A stretch of 64,000 nucleotides of DNA from the NCBI GenBank assembly GCA_964036315.1, contig OZ038478.1:143989557-144053556 (forward strand). Direction: 5' to 3'. This DNA is from Acanthosepion esculentum (Eukaryota; Mollusca; Cephalopoda; Sepiida; Sepiidae). Below are positions 13,901-26,340 of the stretch, in pieces; the first letter of the stretch is position 1, and each line of letters starts with the position of its first letter. Made by a program: the position numbers and the translations under genes. The notes under the pieces are model-generated. The model did no database searches. It was not told where the DNA came from and saw only the letters and a program-made list of their open reading frames with translations.

Positions 13901-16900
13901 TGGATTGAATGCATCTAGGATTGAGGAACCTGGAGCCGAGTTTGAACTCTAGTCGTGTTCAATACAACTCTACTCTCCCTCCCCCATCAATGGGTAAATA
14001 TAAGGACATACTGTGTTCTATAGTCTCGGGAAAGGAAAACATTCGAATTCAGCTTGGATCGAATGCATCTAGGATTGAGGAATCGGGAGCAGAGTTTGAA
14101 CTCTAGTCGTGTTCATTACAACTCTACTCTCCCTCCCCCATCTATGGGTAAATATTAGGACATACTGAGTTCTATAGTCTCGGAAAAGGAAAACATTCGA
14201 ATTCAGCTTGGATCGAATGCATCTAGGATTGAGGAACCGGGAGCCGAGTTTGAACTCTAGTCGTGTTCATTACAACTCTACTCTCCCTCCCCCATCTATG
14301 GGTAAATATTAGGACATGCTGAGTTCTATAGTCTCGGAAAAGGAAAACATTCGAATTCAGCTTGGATCGAATGCATCTAGGATTGAGGAACCGGGAGCCG
14401 AGTTTGAACTCTAGTCGTGTTCATTACAACTCTACTCTCCCTCCCCTATCTATGGGTAAATATTAGGACATGCTGAGTTCTATAGTCTCGGAAAAGGAAA
14501 ACATTCGAATTCAGCTTGGATCCAATGCATCTAGGATTGAGGAACCGGGAGCCGAGTTTGAACTCTAGTCGTGTTCATTACAACTCTACTCTCCCTCCCC
14601 CATCTATGGGTAAATATTAGGACATGCTGAGTTCTATAGTCTCGGAAAAGGAAAACATTCGAATTCAGCTTGGATCGAATGCATCTAGGATTGAGGAACC
14701 GGGAGCCGAGTTGAACTCTAGTCGTGTTCATTACAACTCTACTCTCCCTCCCCCATCTATGGGTAAATATTAGGACATATTGAGTTCTATAGTCTCGGAA
14801 AAGGAAAACATTCGAATTCAGCTTGGATCGAATGCATCTAGGATTGAGGAACCGGGAGCCGAGTTTGAACTCTAGTCGTGTTCATTACAACTCTACTCTC
14901 CCTCCCCCATCTATGGGTAAATATTAGGACATATTGAGTTCTATAGTCTCGGAAAAGGAAAACATTCGAATTCAGCTTGGATCAAATTCATCTAGGATTG
15001 AGGAACCGGGAGCCGAGTTGGAACTCTAGTCGTGTTCATTACAACTCTACTCTCCCTCCCCCATCTATGGGTAAATATTAGGACATAATGAGTTCTATAG
15101 TCTCGTTAAAGGAAAACATTCGAATTCAGCTTGGATCGAATGCATCTAGGATTGAGGAACCGGGAGCCGAGTTTGAACTCTAGTCGTGTTCATTACAACT
15201 CTACTCTCCCTCCCCCTTCTATGGGTAAATATTAGGACATACTGAGTTCTATAGTCTCGGAAAAGGAAAACATTCGAATTCAGCTTGGATCGAATGCATC
15301 TAGGATTGAGGAACCGGGAGCCGATTTTGAACTCTAGTCGTGTTCATTACAACTCTACTCTCCCTCCCCCATCTATGGGTAAATATTAGGACATACTGAG
15401 TTCTATAGTCTCGGAAAAGGAAAACATTGGAATTCAGCTTGGATTGAATGCATCTAGGATTGAGGAACCTGGAGCCGAGTTTGAACTCTAGTCGTGTTCA
15501 TTACAACTCTACTCTCCCTCTCCCATCAATGGGTAAATATTAGGACATACTGAGTTCTATAGTCTCGGGAAAGGAAAACATTTGAATTCAGCTTGGATCG
15601 AATGCATCTAGGATTGAGGAATCGGGAGCAGGGTTTGAACTCTAGTCGTGTTCATTACAACTCTACTCTCCCTCCCCCATCTATGGGTAAATATTAGGAC
15701 ATACTGAGTTCTATAGTCTCGGAAAAGGAAAACATTCGAATTCAGCTTGGATTGAATGCATCTAGGATTGAGGAACCTGGAGCCGAGTTTGAACTCTAGT
15801 CGTGTTCAATACAACTCTACTCTCCCTCCCCCATCAATGGGTAAATATAAGGACATACTGTGTTCTATAGTCTCGGGAAAGGAAAACATTCGAATTCAGC
15901 TTGGATCGAATGCATCTAGGATTGAGGAATCGGGAGCAGAGTTTGAACTCTAGTCGTGTTCATTACAACTCTACTCTCCCTCACCCATCTATGGGTAAAT
16001 ATTAGGACATACTGAGTTCTATAGTCTCGGAAAAGGAAAACATTCGAATTCAGCTTGGATTGAATGCATCTAGGATTGAGGAACCGGGAGCCGAGTTTGA
16101 ACTCTAGTCGTGTTCATTACAACTCTACTCTCCCTCCCCCATCTATTGGTAAATATTAGGACATACTGAGTTCTATAGTCTCGGAAAAGGAAAACATTCC
16201 AATTCAGCTTGGATCGAATGCATCTAGCATTCAGGAACCGGGAGCCGAGTTTGAACTCTAGTCGTGTTCATTACAACTCTACTCTCCCTCCCCCATCTAT
16301 GGGTAAATATTAGGACATACTGAGTTCTATAGTCTCGAAAAGGAAAACATTCGAATTCAGCTTGGTTCGAATGCATCAAGGATTGAGGAACCGGGAGCCG
16401 AGTTTGAACTCTAGTCGTGTTCATTACAACTCTACTCTCCCTCCCCCATCTATGGGTAAATATTAGGACATACTGAGTTCTATACTCTCGGGAAAGGAAA
16501 ACATTCGAATTCAGCTTGGTTCGAATGCATCAAGGATTGAGGAACCGGGAGCCGAGTTTGAACTCTAGTCGTGTTCATTACAAGTCTACTCTCCCTCCCC
16601 CAACTATGGGTAAATATTAAGACATACTGAGTTCTATAGTCACGGAAAAGGAAAACATTCGAATTCAGCTTGGATCGAATGCATCTAGGATTGAGGAACC
16701 GGGAGAAGAGTTTGAACTCTAGTCGTGTTCATTACAACTCTACTCTCCCTCCCCCATCTATGGGTAAATATTAGGACATGCTGAGTTCTATAGTCACGGA
16801 AAAGGAAAACATTCGAATTCAGCTTGGATCGAATGCATCTAGGATTGAGGAACCGGGAGCCAAGTTTGAACTCTAGTCGTGTTCATTACAACTCTACTCT

Positions 16901-19900
16901 CCCTCCTTCATCTATGGGTAAATATTAGGACATACTGAGTTCTATAGTCTCGGAAAAGGAAAACATTCGAATTCAGCTTGGATTGAATGCATCTAGGATT
17001 GAGGAACCGGGAGCCGAGTTTGAACTCTAGTCGTGTTCATTACAACCCTACTCTCCATCCCCCATCTATGGGTAAATATTAGGACATACTGAGTTCTATA
17101 GTCTCGGAAAAGGAAAACATTCGAATTCAGCTTGGATCGAATGCATCTAGGATTGAGGAACAAGGAGCCGAGTTTGAACTCTAGCCGTGTTCATTACAAC
17201 TCTACTCTCCCTCCCCCATCTATGGGTAAATATTAGGACATACTGAGTTCTATAGTCTCGGAAAAGGAAAACATTCGAATTCAGCTTGGATCGAATGCAT
17301 CTAGGATTGAGGAACCGGGAGCCGAGTTTGAACTCTAGTCGTGTTCATTACAACTCTACTCTCCCTCCCCCATCTATGGGTAAATATTAGGACATACTGA
17401 GTTCTATAGTCTCGGAAAAGGAAAACATTCGAATTCAGCTTGGATCGAATGCATCTAGGATTGAGGAACCGGGAGCCGAGTTTGAACTCTAGTCGTGTTC
17501 ATTACAACTCTACTCTCCCTCCCCCATCTATGGGTAAATATTAGGACATACTGAGTTCTATAGTCTCGGATAAGGAAAACATTCGAATTCAGCTTGGATC
17601 GAATGCATCTAGGATTGAGGAACCGGGAGCCGAGTTTGAACTCTAGTCGTGTTCATTACAACTCTACTCTCCCTCCCCCATCTATGGGTAAATATTAGGA
17701 CATACTGAGTTCTATAGTCTCGGAAAAGGAAAACATTCGAATTCAGCTTGGATCGAATGCATCTAGGATTGAGGAACCGGGAGCCGAGTTTTAACTCTAG
17801 TCGTGTTCATTACAACTCTACTCTCCCTCCCCCATCTATGGGTAAATATTAGGACATACTGAGTTCTATAGTCTCGGATAAGGAAAACATTCGAATTCAG
17901 CTTGGATCGAATGCATCTAGGATTGAGGAACCGGGAGCCGAGTTTGAACTCTAGTCGTGTTCATTACAACTCTACTCTCCCTCCCCCATCTATGGGTAAA
18001 TATTAGGACATGCTGAGTTCTATAGTCTCGGAAAAGGAAAACATTCGAATTCAGCTTGGATCGAATGCATCTAGGATTGAGGAACCGGGAGCCGAGTTTG
18101 AACTCTAGTCGTGTTCATTACAACTCTACTCTCCCTCCCCTATCTATGGGTAAATATTAGGACATGCTGAGTTCTATAGTCTCGGAAAAGGAAAACATTC
18201 GAATTCAGCTTGGATCCAATGCATCTAGGATTGAGGAACCGGGAGCCGAGTTTGAACTCTAGTCGTGTTCATTACAACTCTACTCTCCCTCCCCCATCTA
18301 TGGGTAAATATTAGGACATGCTGAGTTCTATAGTCTCGGAAAAGGAAAACATTCGAATTCAGCTTGGATCGAATGCATCTAGGATTGAGGAACCGGGAGC
18401 CGAGTTGAACTCTAGTCGTGTTCATTACAACTCTACTCTCCCTCCCCCATCTATGGGTAAATATTAGGACATATTGAGTTCTATAGTCTCGGAAAAGGAA
18501 AACATTCGAATTCAGCTTGGATCGAATGAATCTAGGATTGAGGAACAGGGAGCCGAGTTTGAACTCTAGTCGTGTTCATTACAACTCTACTCTCCCTCCC
18601 CCATCTATGGGTAAATATTAGGACATATTGAGTTCTATAGTCTCGGAAAAGGAAAACATTCGAATTCAGCTTGGATCAAATTCATCTAGGATTGAGGAAC
18701 CGGGAGCCGAGTTTGAACTCTAGTCGTGTTCATTACAACTCTACTCTCCCTCCCCCATCTATGGGTAAATATTAGGACATACTGAGTTCTATAGTCTCGT
18801 TAAAGGAAAACATTCGAATTCAGCTTGGATCGAATGCATCTAGGATTGAGGAACCGGGAGCCGAGTTTGAACTCTAGTCGTGTTCATTACAACTCTACTC
18901 TCCCTCCCCCTTCTATGGGTAAATATTAGGACATACTGAGTTCTATAGTCTCGGAAAAGGAAAACATTCGAATTCAGCTTGGATCGAATGCATCTAGGAT
19001 TGAGGAACCGGGAGCCGATTTTGAACTCTAGTCGTGTTCATTACAACTCTACTCTCCCTCCCCCATCTATGGGTAAATATTAGGACATACTGAGTTCTAT
19101 AGTCTCGGAAAAGGAAAACATTCGAATTCAGCTTGGATTGAATGCATCTAGGATTGAGGAACCTGGAGCCGAGTTTGAACTCTAGTCGTGTTCATTACAA
19201 CTCTACTCTCCCTCCCCAATCAATGGGTAAATATTAGGACATACTGAGTTCTATAGTCTCGGGAAAGGAAAACATTCGAATTCAGCTTGGATCGAATGCA
19301 TCTAGGATTGAGGAATCGGGAGCAGAGTTTGAACTCTAGTCGTGTTCATTACAACTCTACTCTCCCTCCCCCATCTATGGGTAAATATTAGGACATACTG
19401 AGTTCTATAGTCTCGGAAAAGGAAAACATTCGAATTCAGCTTGGATTGAATGCATCTAGGATTGAGGAACCTGGAGCCGAGTTTGAACTCTAGTCGTGTT
19501 CATTACAACTCTACTCTCCCTCCCCCATCAATGGGTAAATATAAGGACATACTGTGTTCTATAGTCTCGGGAAAGGAAAACATTCGAATTCAGCTTGGAT
19601 CGAATGCATCTAGGATTGAGGAATCGGGAGCAGAGTTTGAACTCTAGTCGTGTTCATTACAACTCTACTCTCCCTCCCCCATCTATGGGTAAATATTAGG
19701 ACATACTGAGTTCTATAGTCTCGGAAAAGGAAAACATTCGAATTCAGCTTGGATTGAATGCATCTAGGATTGAGGAACCGGGAGCCGAGTTTGAACTCTA
19801 GTCGTGTTCATTACAACTCTACTCTCCCTCCCCCATCTATTGGTAAATATTAGGACATACTGAGTTCTATAGTCTCGGAAAAGGAAAACATTCCAATTCA

Positions 19901-19934
19901 GCTTGGATCGAATGCATCTAGGATTGAAGAACCG
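10971..19934 (+). repeat. 12-monomer HOR, 1847 bp, with nested 3694 and 5541 bp duplications
   Basis: The unit is 12 monomers less one base, owing to a deletion that gives GAGTTGAAC near 12863, 14710 and 18403. GTTAAAGG lies at 13258, 15105 and 18799, and the variant GGATCC at 12671, 14518 and 18212, giving steps of 1847 and 3694. A leader segment with AAGTCTACTC, GGAGAAGAG, CCTTCATC and CTCCATCCCCC starts near 10971 and recurs 5541 bp (3 x 1847) later near 16512. The segment 10971-14106 corresponds to about 16512-19647, while 15756-16240 corresponds to 19450-19934 at 3694 bp. The simplest reading is at least two rounds of unequal exchange: first a 12-mer tandem, then copying of a block of several units. 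Confidence 0.88.
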
Positions 19935-21109
19935 GGAGCCGAGATTGAACTCTAGTCGTGTTCATTTCAACTCTACTCTCCCTCCCCCATCTATGGGTAA
20001 ATATTAGGACATGCTGAGTTCTATAGTCTCGGAAAAGGAAAACATTCCAATTCAGCTTGGATCGAATGCATCTAGCATTCAGGAACCGGGAGCCGAGTTG
20101 AACTCTAGTCGTGTTCATTACAACTCTACTCTCCCTCCCCCATCTATGGGTAAATATTAGGACATGCTGAGTTCTATAGTCTCGGAAAAGGAAAACATTC
20201 CAATTCAGCTTGGATCGAATGCATCTAGGATTCAGGAACCGGGAGCCGAGTTTGAACTCCTGTCGTGTTCATTACAACTCTACTCTCCCTCCCCCATCTA
20301 TGGGTAAATATTAGGACATGCTGAGTTCTATAGTCACGGAAAAGGAAAACATTCGAATTCAGCTTGGATCGAATGCATCTAGGATTGAGGAACCTGGAGC
20401 CGAGTTTGAACTCTAGTCGTGTTCATTACAACTCTACTCTTCCTCCCCCATCTATGGGTAAATATTAGGACATACTGAGTTCTATAGTCACGGAAAAGGA
20501 AAACATTCGAATTCAGCTTGGATCGAATGCATCTAGGATTGAGGAACCGGGAGCCGAGTTTGAACTCTAGCCGTGTTCATTACAACTCTACTCTCCCTCC
20601 CCCATCTATGGGTAAATATTAGGACATGCTGAGTTCTATAGTCTCGGAAAAGGAAAACATTCCAATTCAGCTAGGATCGAATGCATCTAGGATTGAGGAA
20701 CCGGGAGCCGAGTTTGAACTCTAGTCGTGTTCATTACAACTCTACTCTCCCTCCCCCATCTATGGGTAAATATTACGACATGCTGAGTTCTATAGTCTCG
20801 GAAAAGGAAAACATTCCAATTAAGCTTGGATCGAATGCATCTAGGATTGAGGAACCGGGAGCCGAGTTTGAACTCTAGTCGTGTTCATTACAACTCTACT
20901 CTCCCTCCCCCATCTATGGGTAAATATTAGGACATGCTGAGTTCTATAGTCTCGGATAAGGAAAACATTCGAATTCAGCTTGGATCGAATGCATCTAGGA
21001 TTGAGGAACCGGGAGCCGAGTTTGAACTCTAGTCGTGTTCATTACAACCCTACTCTCCCTCCCCCATCTATTGGTAAATATTAGGACATGCTGAGTTCTA
21101 TAGTCTCGG
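19935..21109 (+). repeat. Irregular satellite block rich in ATTCCAATTC variants
   Basis: There are about eight monomers with no HOR that I can close. Several carry ATTCCAATTCAG instead of ATTCGAATTCAG, which removes both the TTCGAA and GAATTC sites, and several carry ATGCTGAG instead of ATACTGAG. A one-base deletion (GAGTTGAAC) lies near 20098. A chance HindIII-type AAGCTT lies at 20822. TCTAGCATTCAGG near 20071 is shared with 16223, which ties this block to the end of the 12-monomer HOR. No gene is present. Confidence 0.75.
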
Positions 21110-24100
21110 ATAAGGAAACATTCGAATTCAGCTTGGATCGAATGCATCTAGGATTGAGGACCCGGGAGCCGAGTTTGAACTCTAGTCGTGTTCATTACAA
21201 CTCTACTCTCCCTCCCCCATCAATGGGTAAATATTGGGACATGCTGAGTTCTATAGTCTCGGAAAAGGAAAAGATTCCAATTCAGCTTGGATCGAATGCA
21301 TCTAGGATTGAGGAACAAGGAGCCGAGTTTGAACTCTAGTCGTGTTCATTACAACTCTACTCTCCCTCCCCCATCTATGGCTAAATATCAGGACATACTG
21401 AGTTCTATAGTCTCGGAAAAGGAAAACATTAGAATTCAGCTTGGATCGAATGCATCTAGGATTGAGGAACCGGGAGCCGAGTTTGAACTCTAGTCGTGCT
21501 CATTACAAGTCTACTCTCCCTCCCCCATCTATGGGTAAATATTAGGACATACTGAGTTCTATAGTCTCGGGAAAGGAAAACATTCGAATTCAGCTTGGAT
21601 TGAATGCATGTAGGATTGAGGAATCGGGAGCCGAGTTTGAACTCTAGTCGTGTTCATTACAACTCTACTCTCCCTCCCCCATCTATGGGTAAATATTAGG
21701 ACATACTGAGTGCTATAGTCTCGGGAAAGGAAAACATTCGAATTCAGCTTGGATCGAATGCATCTAGGATTGAGGAATCGGGAGCCGAGTTTGAACTCTA
21801 GTCGTGTTCATTAAAACTCTACTCTCCCTCCCCCATCTATGGGTAAATATTAGGACATACTGAGTTCTATAGTCTCGGAAAAGGAAAACATTCGAATTCA
21901 GCTTGGATTGAATGCATCTAGGATTGAGGAACCTGGAGCCGAGTTTGAACTCTAGTCGTGTTCATTACAACTCTACTCTCCCTCCCCCATCTATGGGTAA
22001 ATATAAGGACATACTGAGTTCTATAGTCTCGGAAAAGGAAAACATTCGAATTCAGCTTGGGTTGAATGCATCTAGGATTGAGGAACCTGGAGCCGAGTTT
22101 GAACTCTAGTCGTGTTCATTACAACTCTACTCTCCCTCCCCCATCTATGGGTAAATATTAGGACATACTGAGTTCTATAGTCTCGGAAAAGGAAAACATT
22201 CGAATTCAGCTTGGATTGAATGCATCTACGATTGAGGAATCGGGAGCCGAGTTTGAACTCTAGTCGTGTTCATTACAACTCTACTCTCCCTCCCCCATCT
22301 ATGGGTAAATATTAGGACATACTGAGTTCTATAGTCTCGGGAAAGGAAAACATTCGAATTCAGCTTGGATCGAATGCATCTAGGATTGAGGAATCGGGAG
22401 CCGAGTTTGAACTCTAGTCGTGTTCATTACAACTCTACTCTCCCTCCCCCATCTATGGGTAAATATAAGGACATACTGAGTTCTATAGTCTCGGAAAAGG
22501 AAAACATTCGAATTCAGCTTGGATTGAATGCATCTAGGATTGAGGAACCTGGAGCCGAGTTTGAACTCTAGTCGTGTTCATTACAACTCTACTCTCCCTC
22601 CCCCATCTATGGGTAAATATTCGGACATACTGAGTTCTATAGTCTCGGAAAAGGAAAACATTCGAATTCAGCTTGGATTGAATGCATCTACGATTGAGGA
22701 ATCGGGAGCCGAGTTTGAACTCTAGTCGTGTTCATTACAACTCTACTCTCCCTCCCCCATCTATGGGTAAATATTAGGACATGCTGAGTTCTATAGTCTC
22801 GGAAAAGGAAAACATTCCAATTCAGCTTGGATCGAATGCATCTAGGATTGAGGAACAAGGAGCCGAGTTTGAACTCTGGACGTGTTCATTACAACTCTAC
22901 TCTCCCTCCCCCATCTATGGGTAAATATTAGGACAATCTGAGTTCTATAGTCTCGGAAAAGGAAAACATTCCAATTCAGCTTGGATCGAATGCATCTAGG
23001 ATTGAGGAACCGGGAGCCGAGTTTGAACTCTAGTCGTGTTCATTACAACTCTACTCTCCCTCCCCCATCTATGGGTAAATATTAGGACAATCTGAGTTCT
23101 ATAGTCTCGGAAAAGGAAAACATTCGAATTCAGCTTGGATCGAATTCATCTAGGATTGAGGAACCGGGAGCCGAGTTTGAACTCTAGTCGTGTTCATTAC
23201 AACTCTACTCTCCCTCCCCCATCTATGGGTAAATATTAGGACATACTGAGTTCTATAGTCTCGGATAAGGAAAACATTCGAATTCAGCTTGGATCGAATG
23301 CATCTAGGATTGAGGAACCGGGAGCCGAGTTTTAACTCTAGTCGTGTTCATTACAACTCTACTCTCCCTCCCCCATCTATGGGTAAATATTAGGACATGC
23401 TGAGTTCTATAGTCTCGGAAAAGGAAAACATTCCAATTCAGCTTGGATCGAATGCATCTAGGATTGAGGAACAAGGAGCCGAGTTTGAACTCTGGACGTG
23501 TTCATTACAAGTCTACTCTCCCTCCCCCATCTATGGGTAAATATTAGGACATACTGAGTTCTATAGTCTCGGGAAAGGAAAACATTCGAATTCAGCTTGG
23601 ATTGAATGCATCTAGGATTGAGGAATCGGGAGCCGAGTTTGAACTCTAGTCGTGTTCATTACAACTCTACTCTCCCTCCCCCATCTATGGGTAAATATTA
23701 GGACATACTGAGTTCTATATTCTCGGAAAAGGAAACATTCGAATTCAGCTTGGATCGAATGCATCTAGGATTGAGGAACCGGGAGCCGAGTTTGAACTCT
23801 AGTCGTGTTCATTACAACTCTACTCTCCCTCCCCCATCAATGGGTAAATATTGGGACATGCTGAGTTCTATAGTCTCGGAAAAGGAAAAGATTCCAATTC
23901 AGCTTGGATCGAATGCATCTAGGATTGAGGAACAAGGAGCCGAGTTTGAACTCTAGTCGTGTTCATTACAACTCTACTCTCCCTGCCCCATCTATGGCTA
24001 AATATCAGGACATACTGAGTTCTATAGTCTCGGAAAAGGAAAACATTAGAATTCAGCTTGGATCGAATGCATCTAGGATTGAGGAACCGGGAGCCGAGTT

Positions 24101-26340
24101 TAACTCTAGTCGTGCTCATTACAAGTCTACTCTCCCTCCCCCATCTATGGGTAAATATTAGGACATACTGAGTTCTATAGTCTCGGGAAAGGAAAACATT
24201 CGAATTCAGCTTGGATTGAATGCATGTAGGATTGAGGAATCGGGAGCCGAGTTTGAACTCTAGTCGTGTTCATTACAACTCTACTCTCCCTCCCCCATCT
24301 ATGGGTAAATATTAGGACATACTGAGTTCTATAGTCTCGGGAAAGGAAAACATTCGAATTCAGCTTGGATCGAATGCATCTAGGATTGAGGAATCGGGAG
24401 CCGAGTTTGAACTCTAGTCGTGTTCATTAAAACTCTACTCTCCCTCCCCCATCTATGGGTAAATATTAGGACATACTGAGTTCTATAGTCTCGGAAAAGG
24501 AAAACATTCGAATTCAGCTTGGATTGAATGCATCTAGGATTGAGGAACCTGGAGCCGAGTTTGAACTCTAGTCGTGTTCATTACAACTCTACTCTCCCTC
24601 CCCCATCTATGGGTAAATATAAGGACATACTGAGTTCTATAGTCTCGGAAAAGGAAAACATTCGAATTCAGCTTGGATTGAATGCATCTAGGATTGAGGA
24701 ACCTGGAGCCGAGTTTGAACTCTAGTCGTGTTCATTACAACTCTACTCTCCCTCCCCATCTATGGGTAAATATTAGGACATACTGAGTTCTATAGTCTCG
24801 GAAAAGGAAAACATTCGAATTCAGCTTGGATTGAATGCATCTACGATTGAGGAATCGGGAGCCGAGTTTGAACTCTAGTCGTGTTCATTACAACTCTACT
24901 CTCCCTCCCCCATCTATGGGTAAATATTAGGACATACTGAGTTCTATAGTCTCGGGAAAGGAAAACATTCGTATTCAGCTTGGATCGAATGCATCTAGGA
25001 TTGAGGAATCGGGAGCCGAGTTTGAACTCTAGTCGTGTTCATTACAACTCTACTCTCCCTTCCCCATCTATGGGTAAATATAAGGACATACTGAGTTCTA
25101 TAGTCTCGGGAAAGGAAAACATTCGAATTCAGCTTGGATTGAATGCATCTAGGATTGAGGAACCTGGAGCCGAGTTTGAACTCTAGTCGTGTTCATTACA
25201 ACTCTACTCTCCCTCCCCCATCTATGGGTAAATATTCGGACATACTGAGTTCTATAGTCTCGGAAAAGGAAAACATTCGAATTCAGCTTGGATTGAATGC
25301 ATCTACGATTGAGGAATCGGGAGCCGAGTTTGAACTCTAGTCGTGTTCATTACAACTCTACTCTCCCTCCCCCATCTATGGGTAAATATTAGGACATGCT
25401 GAGTTCTATAGTCTCGGAAAAGGAAAACATTCCAATTCAGCTTGGATCGAATGCATCTAGGATTGAGGAACAAGGAGCCGAGTTTGAACTCTGGACGTGT
25501 TCATTACAACTCTACTCTCCCTCCCCCATCTATGGGTAAATATTAGGACAATCTGAGTTCTATAGTCTCGGAAAAGGAAAACATTCCAATTCAGCTTGGA
25601 TCGAATGCATCTAGGATTGAGGAACCGGGAGCCGAGTTTGAACTCTAGTCGTGTTCATTACAACTCTACTCTCCCTCCCCCATCTATGGGTAAATATTAG
25701 GACAATCTGAGTTCTATAGTCTCGGAAAAGGAAAACATTCGAATTCAGCTTGGATCGAATTCATCTAGGATTGAGGAACCGGGAGCCGAGTTTGAACTCT
25801 AGTCGTGTTCATTACAACTCTACTCTCCCTCCCCCATCTATGGGTAAATATTAGGACATACTGAGTTCTATAGTCACGGATAAGGAAAACATTCGAATTC
25901 AGCTTGGATCGAATGCATCTAGGATTGAGGAACCGGGAGCCGAGTTTTAACTCTAGTCGTGTTCATTACAACTCTACTCTCCCTCCCCCATCTATGGGTA
26001 AATATTAGGACATGCTGAGTTCTATAGTCTCGGAAAAGGAAAACATTCCAATTCAGCTTGGATCGAATGCATCTAAGATTGAGGAACAAGGAGCCGAGTT
26101 TGAACTCTGGACGTGTTCATTACAAGACTACTCTCCCTCCCCCATCTATGGGTAAATATTAGGACATACTGAGTTCTATAGTCTCGGGAAAGGAAAACAT
26201 TCGAATTCAGCTTGGATTGAATGCATCTAGGATTGAGGAATCGGGAGCCGAGTTTGAACTCTAGTCGTGTTCATTACAACTCTACTCTCCCTCCCCCATC
26301 TATGGGTAAATATTAGGACATACTGAGTTCTATATTCTCG
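21110..26340 (+). repeat. 17-monomer HOR, about 2616 bp, two tandem copies
   Basis: Copy one is about 21110-23726 and copy two about 23727-26340. CATCAATGGGTAAATATTGG lies at 21218 and 23835, an offset of 2617 bp. Later markers shift to 2616 and 2615 because copy two has extra one-base deletions near 24101 (GAGTTTAACTC) and 24754 (CCTCCCCATC). Shared private variants include CTAAATATCAGG, GCATGTAGG, ATATTCGGAC, GGACAATCTGAG and CTGGACGTGTTC. The copies differ at scattered bases, for example TCCCTGCCCC near 23985 and CAAGACTAC near 26126. The start of a third unit is visible after 26340. Confidence 0.87.

Noticed and set aside
9125..20827. AAGCTT sites at 9125 and 20822 as shared-unit markers.
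   Set aside because: Each arises by a C to A change in TTCAGCTTGG, but their flanking variants differ, so independent mutations are more likely than a shared unit.
12684..24119. Minus-strand frames of about 66 codons near 12.7, 14.5, 16.2, 18.2, 19.9 and 23.9 kb.
   Set aside because: Most of them cross a one-base deletion (such as GAGTTGAAC or CTCGAAAAGG) that shifts past the usual stops. They are reverse-strand readings of the satellite with no recognisable protein features.
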